Below are positions 1-12,600 of a stretch of DNA of 64,000 nt, one piece after another. Each line of letters begins with the position of its first letter. Position 1 is the first letter of the stretch. A program made the position numbers and the translations under genes. The stretch spans positions 2,007,466-2,071,465 of the forward strand of contig VZRN01000659.1 in the NCBI GenBank assembly GCA_013397935.1. Direction: 5' to 3'. Under the pieces are notes generated by a model. That model was given only the letters and a program-made list of their open reading frames with translations, had not been told where the DNA came from and did not search any database. Source of the stretch: Dasyornis broadbenti (Eukaryota > Chordata > Aves > Passeriformes > Dasyornithidae).

Positions 1-2695
1 GGCAGGGGAAGAAGATCTGGGTGATGAACTGACCTAACCCCCCCAACCCCCCCCCATACCTTGTTCCCTTGTGCAGCTGCTGGGAAGGAGGGAGGGGGGT
101 GAGTGGAGAAACAGTGGCCTTGAAGGGTTTATTTTACTTCTCATTTACTCCTCTGACTCTGTTAGTAATAAATTAGATCACTTTGCAACCTAAGGTAGTC
201 CTGTTTTGCCTATTCTAAGTGCGTCTTCTCCTGGGTTTCCTTATCTCAACTCATGAGCCCTGGGTGTGGGTGTGTTAATTTGTGGGTATCTGGCATTTGG
301 CCAGGCTCAAACCATGACACTCTGATAAATATATTGAAATCTATAAATGAAGTTTCACCACAAGGCTCAAAGAACCTATTAAACAAGGAAAAAACTAAAT
401 CTAGAAAAGTCTGCTCTACTCTTGATGTGAGCATCATGGTCTCACCAATTCTTACGAGAATAGTGTCCTGCTGATAACTTGGCTTCATTTAGCAGTTACT
501 GTTACTCATCATATTTTCAAGATCAGCAATCCTTCTGTGAAAGAACAATTTAATAAAATTTGAGTAATTCGCTTTTACCTTGAAAGAGGGTACCCGAGTA
601 TAGATGCAATGAGGAGTTTAGAGCAAATGCCAAATGAAACTCACAACTTCGCCCACGATCTCCATTAGCTGCCAAGGCATTGATCTCTGCAGCAATGAAG
701 ATGTGAGCAGCAAGAATTATCTGAACACTTTCAGCTCTAAAGAAGTTTGCAGTCTAATTTTGTTTTCAGAATCTGAGCCAGAGCTTTATAAAGTCCCATT
801 CCTGCATGCCTTTATAAATAGTAGAGCTCTAGAAGTCTTGTAAGTTGCATTCTAAAATAGCTTGGAGTGATTTCTTTCAGAATGAAACATAATTGGATGT
901 GTCAGACATTCTATCAGCATTTTCATCAGCACAATGTAAACAGGTATGAAAAAAATCCTTGGGCTAGCAGCTCAAAGCACAATGAATTACTGAAAATTAA
1001 AACAAAGTTTAACTTGGTCAGTCTGTTGCACAAGCTACTAAGTAGACAATGACCTTGGGTTGAAGCAGGAAATCCCATGTTGTGGCTGAAAGAAATACAG
1101 ACACGTGACATTTACCTCCATATAGATTATGCAAAATGGAATTTAATTCATTCTTATCAATCAGCCTTAAATATACCAAACAGATGGGGTTTAAGATATC
1201 ATTACCTATAAGGGAGGCACATATTTATCACCTCATCCAACATGGCTACACACTGCTCCTGCATTCTCACGACATGTAGATTCATGAGAAAGACTGTTCA
1301 TATACTCTTTCTAATCCATTACGTAATAATGAGAGAACATACAACTTAAAATATAACTGAGAACATATAAATAAAAATAGCAAAATTGCAAGGCTGTGGG
1401 GTTTTCTTGAGGGTGGTGGAGGAAATGGTTATAATGAAATCTAGAGGAAGGGAAATGGAAATGCACATTATATTGCTTCCCCTCAGTGATAGGGTGTTGG
1501 AAGGAAAAGTCAATCCTGCCATATGCAATGTATTATTTATACACTGTTAGACTAGTATGTAGTTTTAGCAGTGAAAAAGCAAGCTGGAAATAGAAATCAG
1601 TAGTTTACAGGCACATGAATATGAAGGTGGCCATAAACAATTTAGAACACTCTAATTTAGAAGTGTTAAAGCAAAACTGTATTTTTTTTTTTTTAACATA
1701 TCCGCAGGGCTGCAGCCTACACCACCAAGTGGTGCAGCAGAGAAGGCAATGAAGAGTATGTGACAACAGTTGTGCCTGGCTCCTTGTATAGGATGCCACT
1801 CAGGAGATGTTCTCTGTCACACAGTAAACCAGAGTACAGAAAAATGTGTAGCTATAAGGTATGAGCTCTCATTTCCACCTAGGAATGCCCAGCACAGTAC
1901 ATTGGGCTGGAATGGTCCTGCAATATTCCCTATACTTTTTCCTTCTTTCTTTAGGATTCACTTATCACACAGCTCTTTGTGTCATCCATTTGCACCCACC
2001 AGTAGGACAGTATACGATTGCATATGCTGGCTCCAGAGAAAGAAGGTAGTAGAAATAATGCTTTCAACCAAGATCAAATTTTTATTATTTGGAAAACTGA
2101 AATCAAAGGAGGTTGGCAGAAGTGAAAGCAGATATAGCAGAAGGAATGACCTACTATATAAGCCTGATCTCTCCCTCTAGCCACACAGTCTTCTCAGTGC
2201 ATTCATCCTCATCTTTGTTCTCCCTTGGAAAAAAGGAAGGAAGCTTCTCTTAAAACACTTTTGCAGGTGAAGGTATGATCAATGGCAGAGTCTAGTACTC
2301 AACACCTAATACCTATTTATTGACCACAGATGGAATGAGTTTACTAGTAATCCAGCAAGACAAAACAGATAAGACCTGAGGTTACGAAACACTAAATATT
2401 GGCAAGCCATGTTATTGAGCTTCTCTCTGTATTAAGTGAAGAGAGGGAGAGTTAAAAAGAGATGTTGCCAGAAGACAACATGCATGGTTTTGAATGGGAG
2501 GATAGGAGAAATCACTAGAAACATCTTTATCTCCCCAATCTCTGTACAGTGTACATAAGCAGTAAATTACTCTTCAAATCTACGTTAAACTATACATAAT
2601 AAATCTAACCCTAATTCTTGTTAATGTCTACAAGATCCCTTTCAAATGGTCTGTAGCCGAAAAACAAATAGCCAAAGTTCTCTTTTATCCTCTTG
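1..2695. other. intergenic sequence, no gene recognised
   Basis: AT-rich sequence with only short open frames and no coherent protein match on either strand. Near the left edge there is a C homopolymer pair (7 C at 38-44, 9 C at 47-55, separated by AA). A 12-base T run lies near 1683. I see no splice-flanked exon or repeat family here. Very old, decayed repeats could be missed by eye. Confidence 0.6.
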
Positions 2696-2699
2696 TAGG

Positions 2700-2957
2700 C
2701 TGCAGTTTGGATGGAAAACCACGCTTCACCTACCTGGACAGGATAAAGAAATGGGCTGACTGGAATCTCATGAAGTTCAACAGGATCAAATGGCAGGTTT
2801 TGCATTTGGAACAGAACAACCCCATGCACTACTGCAGGCTGGGGACAGGCTGGCTGGGGAGCAGTTCTGCACAGAAACTGAGAAGGGGATTAGACTCAAC
2901 AACCTCCAGAGACCCCTTATAAACTAAAATATTTGGTGATTCTGTGTTTCTATGAAA
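2700..2957 (+). mobile_element. CR1 LINE fragment, sense, internally deleted
   Basis: The forward strand encodes a stretch resembling the C-terminal part of CR1 ORF2 (WADWNLMKFN, then VLHLEQNNPMH), the conserved segment downstream of the reverse transcriptase core. It then jumps directly to the CR1 3' untranslated end (GACTCAACAACCTCCAGAGACCCC) and closes with GATTCTGTGTTTCTATG, a diverged form of the CR1 3' terminal 8-mer repeat. A full element would carry several hundred bases between these parts, so this copy is both 5' truncated and internally deleted. It is a dead copy. The boundaries are approximate to about 10-20 bases. Confidence 0.8.
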
Positions 2958-2959
2958 AA

Positions 2960-5900
2960 TCCTGTACACAGGAATACTAGATGACGATAGGGAAAACTTC
3001 CAGCTACGATGCAAGGCAAAGGATGGAAACACAACTCTCCCAGGTCTGAAAAATGTTGGAGAGAGAATACAAACATGCAAGTATTCTACATACCAGACAA
3101 ACATAAGATTTGGAGTAAAATATTGGAGAGAATATGAATAGATGAAAAAAAAATTTTGCTTTTAACTTATGAAAATGCCCAATATTTTGACAAGATTTTC
3201 ATCAGCTACTGTCCTAGAACTGAACACCAATTTTTCTGTATTTTAAAAACTAAATGAAATAAAATTGAAAATAAATTGCTTTCACAGAAAACAATGAATA
3301 GAAACACTTCAAATATTAACATATAAAATGGAAACAAACCAAAATTGTGAATGAAAAGGGAAACAGAAACCTAAGAGATGAGACATAAACCAAAAAAATA
3401 TTTCTAGTCATAACTGAAAATATCAGTTCTCAATAAAAATTGGTCAAAGAAGTGCCCCTTTCGAGATACATGTCTTCTTTTAAAGCAAACCTATTCCTAA
3501 AGGCCCTAGAATTAATGACATTGCTTTGTTTTGTACAACAGCACAACTGAGTTCTGCAGCTTTCAGCTAGCCATACATTTTTGGCAGTACAAACCTGTAA
3601 AAAATTAGTTTAATAACATATACCTGTCATTTCTCTCAAAGATGACTTATCAGTAAACAAAAAGGCAGACATACTAATATTTATAAAGTGGCAGCAGCAC
3701 AATTTGACAGTCCTTTATCATACTGCTGTGACAAAATCTATTTTGTCATCCTGTTTTAAAAAATATTATATTGAAAGACAACACTCCATTTCCTTTCAGA
3801 TGAATGATGAAATTATTCTGGCTTAATGTCTTCTTGTACTCCATCATGAAGCAGGTCAAGATTCTCCTGCACACTTCTGAACCAGGATAAATGCTTAATT
3901 ATATGTAGTCAATATTTAAAAGTACTATATCTAATACAGTAGAACAGATGGGACTCCTGCAGTATCTGCTCTTTACCACAAAATGATAGTGAGAGTGGCC
4001 TGCAAGTGTTACAGAAGCTAAATGCCAAATTTATACAGTATTTCAGAGTATTCAGCAAGCAAATCCCTAAGGAACTCTAGAAAATCACTTCCTCTCTTTT
4101 CAGAAGTTCTGTGTCTTTTGTGGAAAATCAAGCTAAAGACAGGGTTTGAGACAGCTACCATAAAAGTGATCTGGTTCTCAGTGACCCTCTCATAATTGCA
4201 CAGTACATTGACCAGAGATGCTAGAAGTGTAGAAGAAGCAAAATAAAAGCCATTTCAAATTAAAAGAGTAGAAAGCTGAAACACTGAAAGAGCTTACACA
4301 AGCAATAACAAAAATAACCCCAACTATCTATTGTTAATATTCCCCTTTCTGCCATCATTAGACCACTCTGGTTTATATACACTTTTTATATTTTTCAGTC
4401 GTGACAGACTGTTGGAACTGGAAGTGAAGCTAAAAAACCCAGAAAAGAAGCCTGCCCAGAGATGTACTATTATAGTTTGAATCAATACTGTTTCCATTCA
4501 ATCTCTGAACAAACAAATGGTAATTAAGGTCCTGTGGTTTTAGGATGTTCTGATGCATTAAATACTCTTGGTTGGAAGTGTTTTGTTAGTGGGATTACAT
4601 TATAAGCTTTCCACTTGTTTCTGTAGAACCCAGTTTCTACATCTTTCAGCAACTCTTGCTTATGTAAATGTCTCTTTTTTCTGTGATTTGTTTGAGCAGT
4701 ACTATTAAAACTTTTAATAGTTCTTCCTCTCTAAAATGTCTGGGTACAGCCTGAAGATCGTGGCACAGCTAGCAAAATGGAAGAACTGAAAACATTCAAT
4801 GTTTTAATCATTCTGAAGAATATAAGTTGCAACAGATAAACAGCAAGAAAATCACAATCTAATTCAAACATGATCCACTTCCTTAGGCCTACAATATCCC
4901 AGTGTGTCATGCCCGCAATGCCAGGACTTTCTCTTATGAGGATGCTGTTGTTTTTAAAATACCCTTTTGACTGGGTGAACAGAATGTTGTTATTGTTCTG
5001 GCATTTTGCTATTGAAGAGTCTCATCATGACCTGCAGCTCCTTCTGTCACATGTGGAAGAAGCATGCAGAGATGGGAAAAAATATTAAATTGCAGGGGAT
5101 TGTAAATATAAGCCAAAAAAAATGTTGCTCTAGTACCTAAGGATGAAGACAACAACGGAAACAAGTGGAATTTATCTCATATAGAACAGGTGCTTTTGTA
5201 TTTCCAGATTTACTCTGGGCATTTGAGGAACTATAAATGAACAAGACACAATCATTATAAATTCTAGGACTGGTTTTCCCTAACTGTAAAATAGACTTAA
5301 AAACCATCAAGAAATAAATCCACTGTCCTAATAAGCCAAGAAAAAGGGAAAAAAAAAACAAACCAAAACAACACACCTCTGAAAATTATTGATTCACTTG
5401 CTTAAAAGACTGTCATACTTTTCAGAAAAATTTAATTGCTACTTTAGTGATACCTATCAGGAGTACTAATGTGATAGGCTATATGCTGAGCTGAGATCAG
5501 TGGCATGCAGTTCAACTGATTTGACCAGAACCATTTATGGTCGAAGATTTGAACCACCTTCCTTTTGATACTTATGGAAATATCAAACACTGAGACTCTT
5601 ACTATAGCAAGCCTTTCTGTAACTAGTATGTATGCCAGCTGAGGAGCATTGAATAGCAGCCTTAATTATACAAAATGGAGTGCTGGGTACTGTGAGCTGA
5701 CAGTAAGAACCATGATTAGACAAGTCTTCATATGGGTTGACAATGCTATACCTTGTGAAACAAGCTTTTTTATAAACCTTGCTCCTCACAAAGCGCTCTG
5801 TTTAGATCATGAAAGCTTAACTGTTCTCATTATTTGTACTACACAGTTCATTACTTTGTGTTATTACCCCAACAGCCATTCAAGGCAGAAATGACACAGG

Positions 5901-6360
5901 TGCTTTACTCTCTAATAATCTTACCAATTCACATGCCAAAATCAATCATTCATGTGTACTCTGGGTGATTGCAACTTATTGACTCAAGTAGGGATTGTTT
6001 GAAAATGCATTCAAGAGCTAAGTCAAAAATAGATTTGATGATATGTTGCTGTGTACTTTTCACAACTTCGAGGATGCAGTGCAAATTCCTTAGAATAATA
6101 CACATTCAAATCAATCTTAAATACTCAAACAAGATTTAAGTTTTGCCCTACAGATATTAAGCTGATCCATTGGAAAAAGTCAATACATTAAAAATTATCA
6201 TTAGGAGAAAACCAAAACTTTAGCCAGAATTCACTCTAGCACTTCTTAGGCAACAGATTTGCATAAGATATACCTAAAGAACTTCAGCAGAGTGTGAATT
6301 ACTACTTGTATCAGGCAGATCTTGGTGGCTGATGCTGAAGGCTGAACAGTACTTGGGAAT
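2960..6360. other. intergenic sequence, no gene recognised
   Basis: AT-rich DNA with no recognisable exon, RNA gene or repeat family. Open frames are under 90 codons and show no family motifs. A short A-rich stretch lies near 5347-5375. Confidence 0.55.
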
Positions 6361-6363
6361 ACA

Positions 6364-6675
6364 ATCATAGAATCATAGATTGAATCACAGAATCACAGAA
6401 TAGTTTGGGTTGGAAGGGATCTTAGAGATCACCTAGTTCTAACTTCCCTGCCCATCTTCATGATCCTCCTCTGGATTTTCTCCAAGAGGCCCACATCCTT
6501 CTCGAGTTCAGGGTCCCAGAGTTGGATGCAGCACTTCAACGGGGATTGCACTAGAATGAAGTAGAGGGGCAGAATCCCTCCCTCAACGTCCTGCCCATGC
6601 TGCTTTTGATGCAGCCCAGAAGAAGTTTGGCTTTCAGGGCTGCAAGCCCAGAATAGCTGGTACAAGGCTTCCATT
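6364..6675 (-). mobile_element. CR1 LINE 3' fragment, antisense
   Basis: Read on the + strand the element begins with an imperfect 8-mer tail (AATCATAG, AATCATAG, AATCACAG, AATCACAG), then TTTGGGTTGGAAGGGATCTTAGAGATCACCTAG. This is the reverse complement of the standard CR1 3' end. Immediately beyond lies sequence whose minus strand resembles CR1 ORF2 near its C-terminus (CIQLWDPELEKDVGLLEKIQ, compare the family's VQFWAPQ...LLERVQRR). The junction skips most of the usual 3' region, so the copy is internally deleted. The right boundary is uncertain; similarity fades after about 6675. Confidence 0.82.
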
Positions 6676-6679
6676 CCCC

Positions 6680-9600
6680 ATCCTCATTGGCACCTTCTGG
6701 CTTAAGAGCATGTGCTGCTTTTTACCCACTCTTCATTGTTGTACATAGTATGCAAATCCTAATCCAAGTCTGACACAAAATTTCTGCCTTCTCTCCAGCC
6801 GCTTGGATCTGCATGGTCTCAATTGGCAAAAGGGACTAGATAGGAACTGGACTGTACTGTGCCAATCCTTGGGCTTCCCTGAAATAAGGATTTGCACTTA
6901 TGTTTGTGAATGAAATAATACAGATTTTTTTCCCATTGTTCATATAACAATTTTAGTTAGGATGACAGCATGAACAGCGAATTTGCAAGAGTTAAGGAGT
7001 GCAAAAGTCTCATCTAATAAATTACAACTATGTTCAACAGAATACCAGAGCACTAACACTGGAGATGTTTAGTGAAGTGAAAGAATAAATTTCATAAACA
7101 CAATCACAAACATTCTCTCTCTGGTCTTGTAGAAAATTATCTCTTTTCTTCCCTTCTCCCTTCGGACCCTCATCTAGCAGTAGATACTAGGCAAAGTCTT
7201 CAAAACATGATATTATACAAAAATCAGGCTAAAAATACAGATCCAGTGAAACACAGGAATTTAAACATTACTATACTATGTGAAATGAATCAAATGGAAG
7301 ACAAATTAAAATTAATTCTTTCAGCACACTGATGCATTCATGCATTTCCTTCCTGACTGATGCTGAGAAATGTTAAATTACAAATTTTGTTTGTTTTCAC
7401 ATTTAGACCTGTTTATGGCTTCACCATACATACAGTTTTCACAGGGAGAAATAAATACTGCAAATGTATCTTTGAAGAGTTTAAATTTTGTATTGTAAGC
7501 ACATAGAAAACCAGAACATTGCTGTGAGTTGGCTGTGAGATGCCTTATTGCATTAGAGGGTTAGAATTTTGTAACCAATGCCGTGGGGGCAGAGCTCTGT
7601 TCCTTGTATGCTCCCTGCAGGCACTGGGTTTGGTACCCAGTTATTCATTCTCAGCAAGAACATGAGCAAATCAAAAACAAAACCAAAATGAAACATACGA
7701 TAAAAAAAACTGCAAGACCTTTAGGCAGGTAAACTCCCATCTGAAGTTCCCTTCAGAGACCAGTGCAGTGCTAGACTTCCACTATTGTACATGAGCAAAG
7801 ATTAATGTTCTGCAGTGTTTCTTCTTCCCCTACTGCTGCCCTTGGTAATAGCTTGTAATCAACTGTTTAAACTAAGACAGGGCCAGTTTGTACTGTGGTC
7901 GTACCAGGAAATAAAGCTTGTGGAGTGACGTTTTGTGTCTGGTGCTCCTATTATGGGGTGTTTTTACTCTCCCTTAGATACCAGAGGTTCCTCTAGTAGG
8001 GGAGGGGAAGCAGGGAATAGATGAAGAGAAAGAGACACAGAAAGCTGGGCTACTTCAGTTTTGTTGTGCACAGAATTACTTGCTTTTCATGTGTTCATTG
8101 ACAGATGGTCTTATTAGACACAGTTTTCATCCCGAATGAGATAACTGTGACACCCCTATGCCTTTGAAGAGCTAATTAGAACTACCATCACAGAAAAATA
8201 CCTTTTCCTGTGTCCCTTCAGGAACTGAATGGTGAAGGCTGCCTTTAGACCATGTCTCTGGACTTTCTGTGGCTTCCTTCACCTCCAAACCATCCTGAAG
8301 CTGCTACATTCTCCAGAAATTACAAGCTAAAGTGAAGGAAGAGCCATCACAGCACACGTCAAAGCAAGACTATCTAGTCCCCTAAATTGATTCCCGACCT
8401 CTCAGGGAAACAAATTGTTACGTGCAATTTGGGAGATAAGTGGCACTTTTCTGTCAGACTGTGTTGCCAAAATCTGTCTAGAATGGTTGATTTCCTATGA
8501 AAATTGAGAAAATTATTCCAACTTCATGTTGTATTTGTGTGCTCATCTTTTTACACAGTTTGTTTAATCAATCAGTCACTACTTTTATGCAGAGTATAGT
8601 TCATAGAAGAAAGACACACTCTTTAAACCTCTTATCTTCCACCATGGCCTAGGCCTTCTGGAATTTCCTCCAAATACTCTTTGATAACTGTGCTATGTGC
8701 CACCTCACAAACAATACTTCTCTCTCCTTGTGCAGGAAGAGTGTACTTAGCACAGTCCTTAGATGTAACACCTTTTAAAAATGCTTATCACTGATATATC
8801 ACAGCCCTCTATTCACTGCACCTTTGCTGCTGCTCATTACTGTCAGAAAGACCACACTCCAGGAGCAAATAGACATTTCACAGTGAGGCAGCAGGGAGAG
8901 GTTTATTTATTGTTAGTTTTTATGACAGTTCTCACTGCCTAACACACCATTGCTGGCATTTGAGAGGTACCTGTACTTCTTGCTTTTGCAATTCCTGTGC
9001 TTTACAAAAACTCTGCCTCCATTGGAAATAGTTATCAATGAAACAAACATATTGTAGACTGCTTAGAAACACAGCTGAGCAGCCTTCCTGGCAATGCCAG
9101 GAACACCTGCCCCTTCCAGTTGCACAGCAGGTCTTACAAACCCCAATGAAACCCCACTTAAAACCGCAGCAATTCCTGAGTTCCCTTTTGGTAGCAATTC
9201 CTTACCTGCAAGTACCAAATCTGTACAGAAGACACAGAAAGGCAAAGGGGACAGCATCAATATGGGGAACATCATACCACTACCTACAAAGAAGTGAGAA
9301 ATGACATTCTCATCCTTATTATAACTGACTCAGTCCCTTGGCCATTGAAACTAAATTACATCACCACTCTGCCTTGCTTTCCCTCTCACTTGTCAGCTCT
9401 TTTGACTCAGGTGCCATTATCTTCGGTAGAGGAAAGTGCTCAAATGAAGCCACTCCACCTCCTCTGTCCCTTCTTCTCCCCCACCCCACCAGGACAGAAA
9501 GGCCATCCTGACCAGGGCCTGAGAAAGAGAAGGAATTAAATTGATGTGACCTCTCCATTAATTTGCTCATTCTCCTAGCTTTGTTAAATGAAAGCTGTGT

Positions 9601-12600
9601 GCTGATACTTGCTACCAAACACACATTCCAAAATTATTTTTGCTACAGTTAATTTATAGCTACCAGATAAAGCATTAATTTGCTCACAATATAGTTTACA
9701 GGGGATAGGGGTGGAGGGAAAGGTGTATATATAGGTATTTTTGTGGGTTTCACATGTTTATAAATACATACAATATGTAAATTAACTATATTGTTCAATT
9801 TAGTCATTAAATTGAATTTTTCTCATTAAAATAAACAAAAAAGAGAATTGATAAGATTAGAACATAGGAAACAATTAACAATAGTAACAATTTGGAATAA
9901 CAGCTAAGCCCTCTGCATATCTTGAAAATACTGCCCCCAGGGTCAGCATTTCATTACTTTCAATTAAAACTAGCTCAAGCCCAGCAATCACTAGCACTAC
10001 AAAAGAGTAGCAGTAATTTACAGTTAAAATCTTCTCTTGAAAAAAAATAGATTAAGACCTTGATTTAGATTAGTTCAAGGAGCAAAAGTATATAAATAGC
10101 AAAAGTCAGAGGTGACATGATGAAAATAAAATACAAAATGTGTCAACATTCTGCTTTACATAAAAGAATACAAAAATGCTGTTCTAGCCAACTAATTACC
10201 ATTTCATTTTTTCCTAAGCATCTTCCCACTCAGATTGTCCATTTGCTCTTTTTAAACTACTACTTCAAACACATTCAATTATATGATTGCATTTGTAACA
10301 TATATAGTAATGCAATTGGCATTAAAGGGAAAATCATGTTCAGAACAAAAGCTTTAATTAGATCTAAATATAGAATTATAGTGCCACTAGTAATTTCAAA
10401 AGGCTTTTGAATCATCAAAGGTTAATTGTCAAGATAACACTGTTGTGATTAAAGGGAATAAATATGTCACATTTATTTGGCTCAGCATTAACACTAAGTA
10501 AATCCTAAATTTCTGCACTCCCTCTAAATCAGACTGGTTATTGAAAGTAGATTCTTAAAAAAACTATGGAATTATCTGCTTCTATCCCAAGGATTATTGT
10601 TCTAGATAACTGGAATGCTGTATATCTGAACAAGCTGACAATATACGAAGGTATTGCAGTGGTTCAGCAAAGCAACTGCTAGATTGGGAAATCCCATAGG
10701 GTCTGAGTGCTTTCTGAGCCATTTTGCTTATAAGGGGACAAGCAGAGCTGAGCCCCAAAATTGCAAAAGTGTTTAATTTGGATGTGGATGCTGTATCACT
10801 GAAATCAACCATTTTTTCAAAGAAATCCTGGAATTATGCCTGTGCTTCTGAGATGACAGAAATGGTTGTTTCCAGACATGCACATTAGCAACTGATTCTC
10901 CTCACAGAGAGGCAGGGCCTGGCAGTGCCAGGCAACAGGGATTCAGTGGGTCTCAGGTTCTTGAATTGGTATCATATTAGCTGTTGTGTCTAAAGTGAGC
11001 ATGCAAACTGAGGGGACATGGCTGCAAGTACACAGCTGCCACCACAATAATCACAGGATTGTCCTACACCCCTCTAGAAGGAGGTTGATTTAAAGTACTG
11101 CTCCTTCCACTTTAACGAAGATGAGCCCTTCTCCCATAGCTGGGACTGGTGGGAATTTCTTAAGCATGAAAGGCAGTACTTCGGATACCCTTTTCCCAAG
11201 CAGAGGGAAAGAGGCTTTTGCAGGTAGAACACATTCCTAGCTGGAGGTGGTGATTCCCTGATCTGCAAGGGGAACTTGGAAAAAAAGTCTAGATATTTCA
11301 CTAGTGGATTACTAAAGTTAGCTGAGCAGATGACTGCTTTGTGTGTCTCATGTGATTCTTCTAACCCATACTATGAGCAGACCAGAGTCAGATCAGTGTA
11401 CTTGGTAGAGGCAGGCAATGCTTTTGAGAAACTCCTTTTCCTTGCTTGTGATCAGGAGGACAACAGACACCTGGTGAAGAAAGTGACTGGCTACTACCAC
11501 CATCCCAAAATCTGTACTCATGACTATGGGTTCCCGTTTCCCCCAGGGACGAAACAATCAAAAGGACACAGGTTCTTCAAAAAATCCATACTCTGTATGG
11601 ATTTGGAGCCAGCCTTTTTAGCTTGGTCCTACACTAAAATTATAGTGAGAGCTTTTTTTTTTTTTAGAGCGGGGAGGGGGGTGTCGTGGTTTAAGCTTGT
11701 TTTTAGTTTGTTTGCTTTTTTCACATTCCACCAAAGCAGGAAGGAAGAGTTGTCTTCTAACTTCAGCACATTTCTACATCCCTAGAGAAGGAAGGGCCCA
11801 GCATATCTGAAAATACTCTCCTCTCTTTCCAGAGATTGCTGCAAGACCAACCTAAAACCTGCAAAGCAACCTCAGCAGTATCAGGTGCAGTCTGTCAATC
11901 ACTGGGCTGCACCTGTACCAGAAAGTGCTGTGGCTGATACCATATAGCACATAATTAAAAATCAGTCACCCACTGCTAAATTTATGCCACCTCCTCCTGT
12001 CCAAGGACTATTTTTTCCCTAAAGGGATTTTGTTTATCTGCTTCTAAAGATGCAGGGCAAAGGGTAGAAGTGTTTCCCTGGAGATACTCTGAAGAATGGA
12101 AAGGGAGTAAAAAAGCCACTGGCTCACTTTGTGAGTAAGCACAAGCTTAGAGGGCTGGAAGTGCAGCTGAAAACCACTGGCAGAGCCCACTGCTGTCAAG
12201 GCAACTAGGGCATCCACAGAATAGCAAAGGCAACTGAAGTGGTCATGGGTGATGAGAGGCAGGTTCCTGAGAGTGGACAAGAGCAGACTGAGCGGGTACA
12301 ATGACTCTCCCAACTACCACTCCACATCTCATATTTTATATTTGTCTTCTGGCCATTTTTACAGCTCTCTCTTGAGCCCATGTAAAGTTTTAGCATCTAA
12401 TTACACCATCTGATTATCTAAAGAGACAGTAGGAGAAGGAGATTGAAGCAAAACCAGTAAAAAAGGTCTAACAACAATGTTCTTAGACAAACCATGGCCA
12501 GGTATGAGTGACACGTAAACAAAATCCAGTCAAGGGCAGAGGTGAAGGCTTGCTGCAGTCTTACTTCAAGCATATTAATGCTTAATAATATTTCCTGAAT

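Noticed and set aside
11682..11695. TGTCGTGGTTTAA, resembling one end of an avian LTR in reverse orientation
   Set aside because: Only about 13 bases match and nothing beyond continues the LTR, so it is not enough to call.
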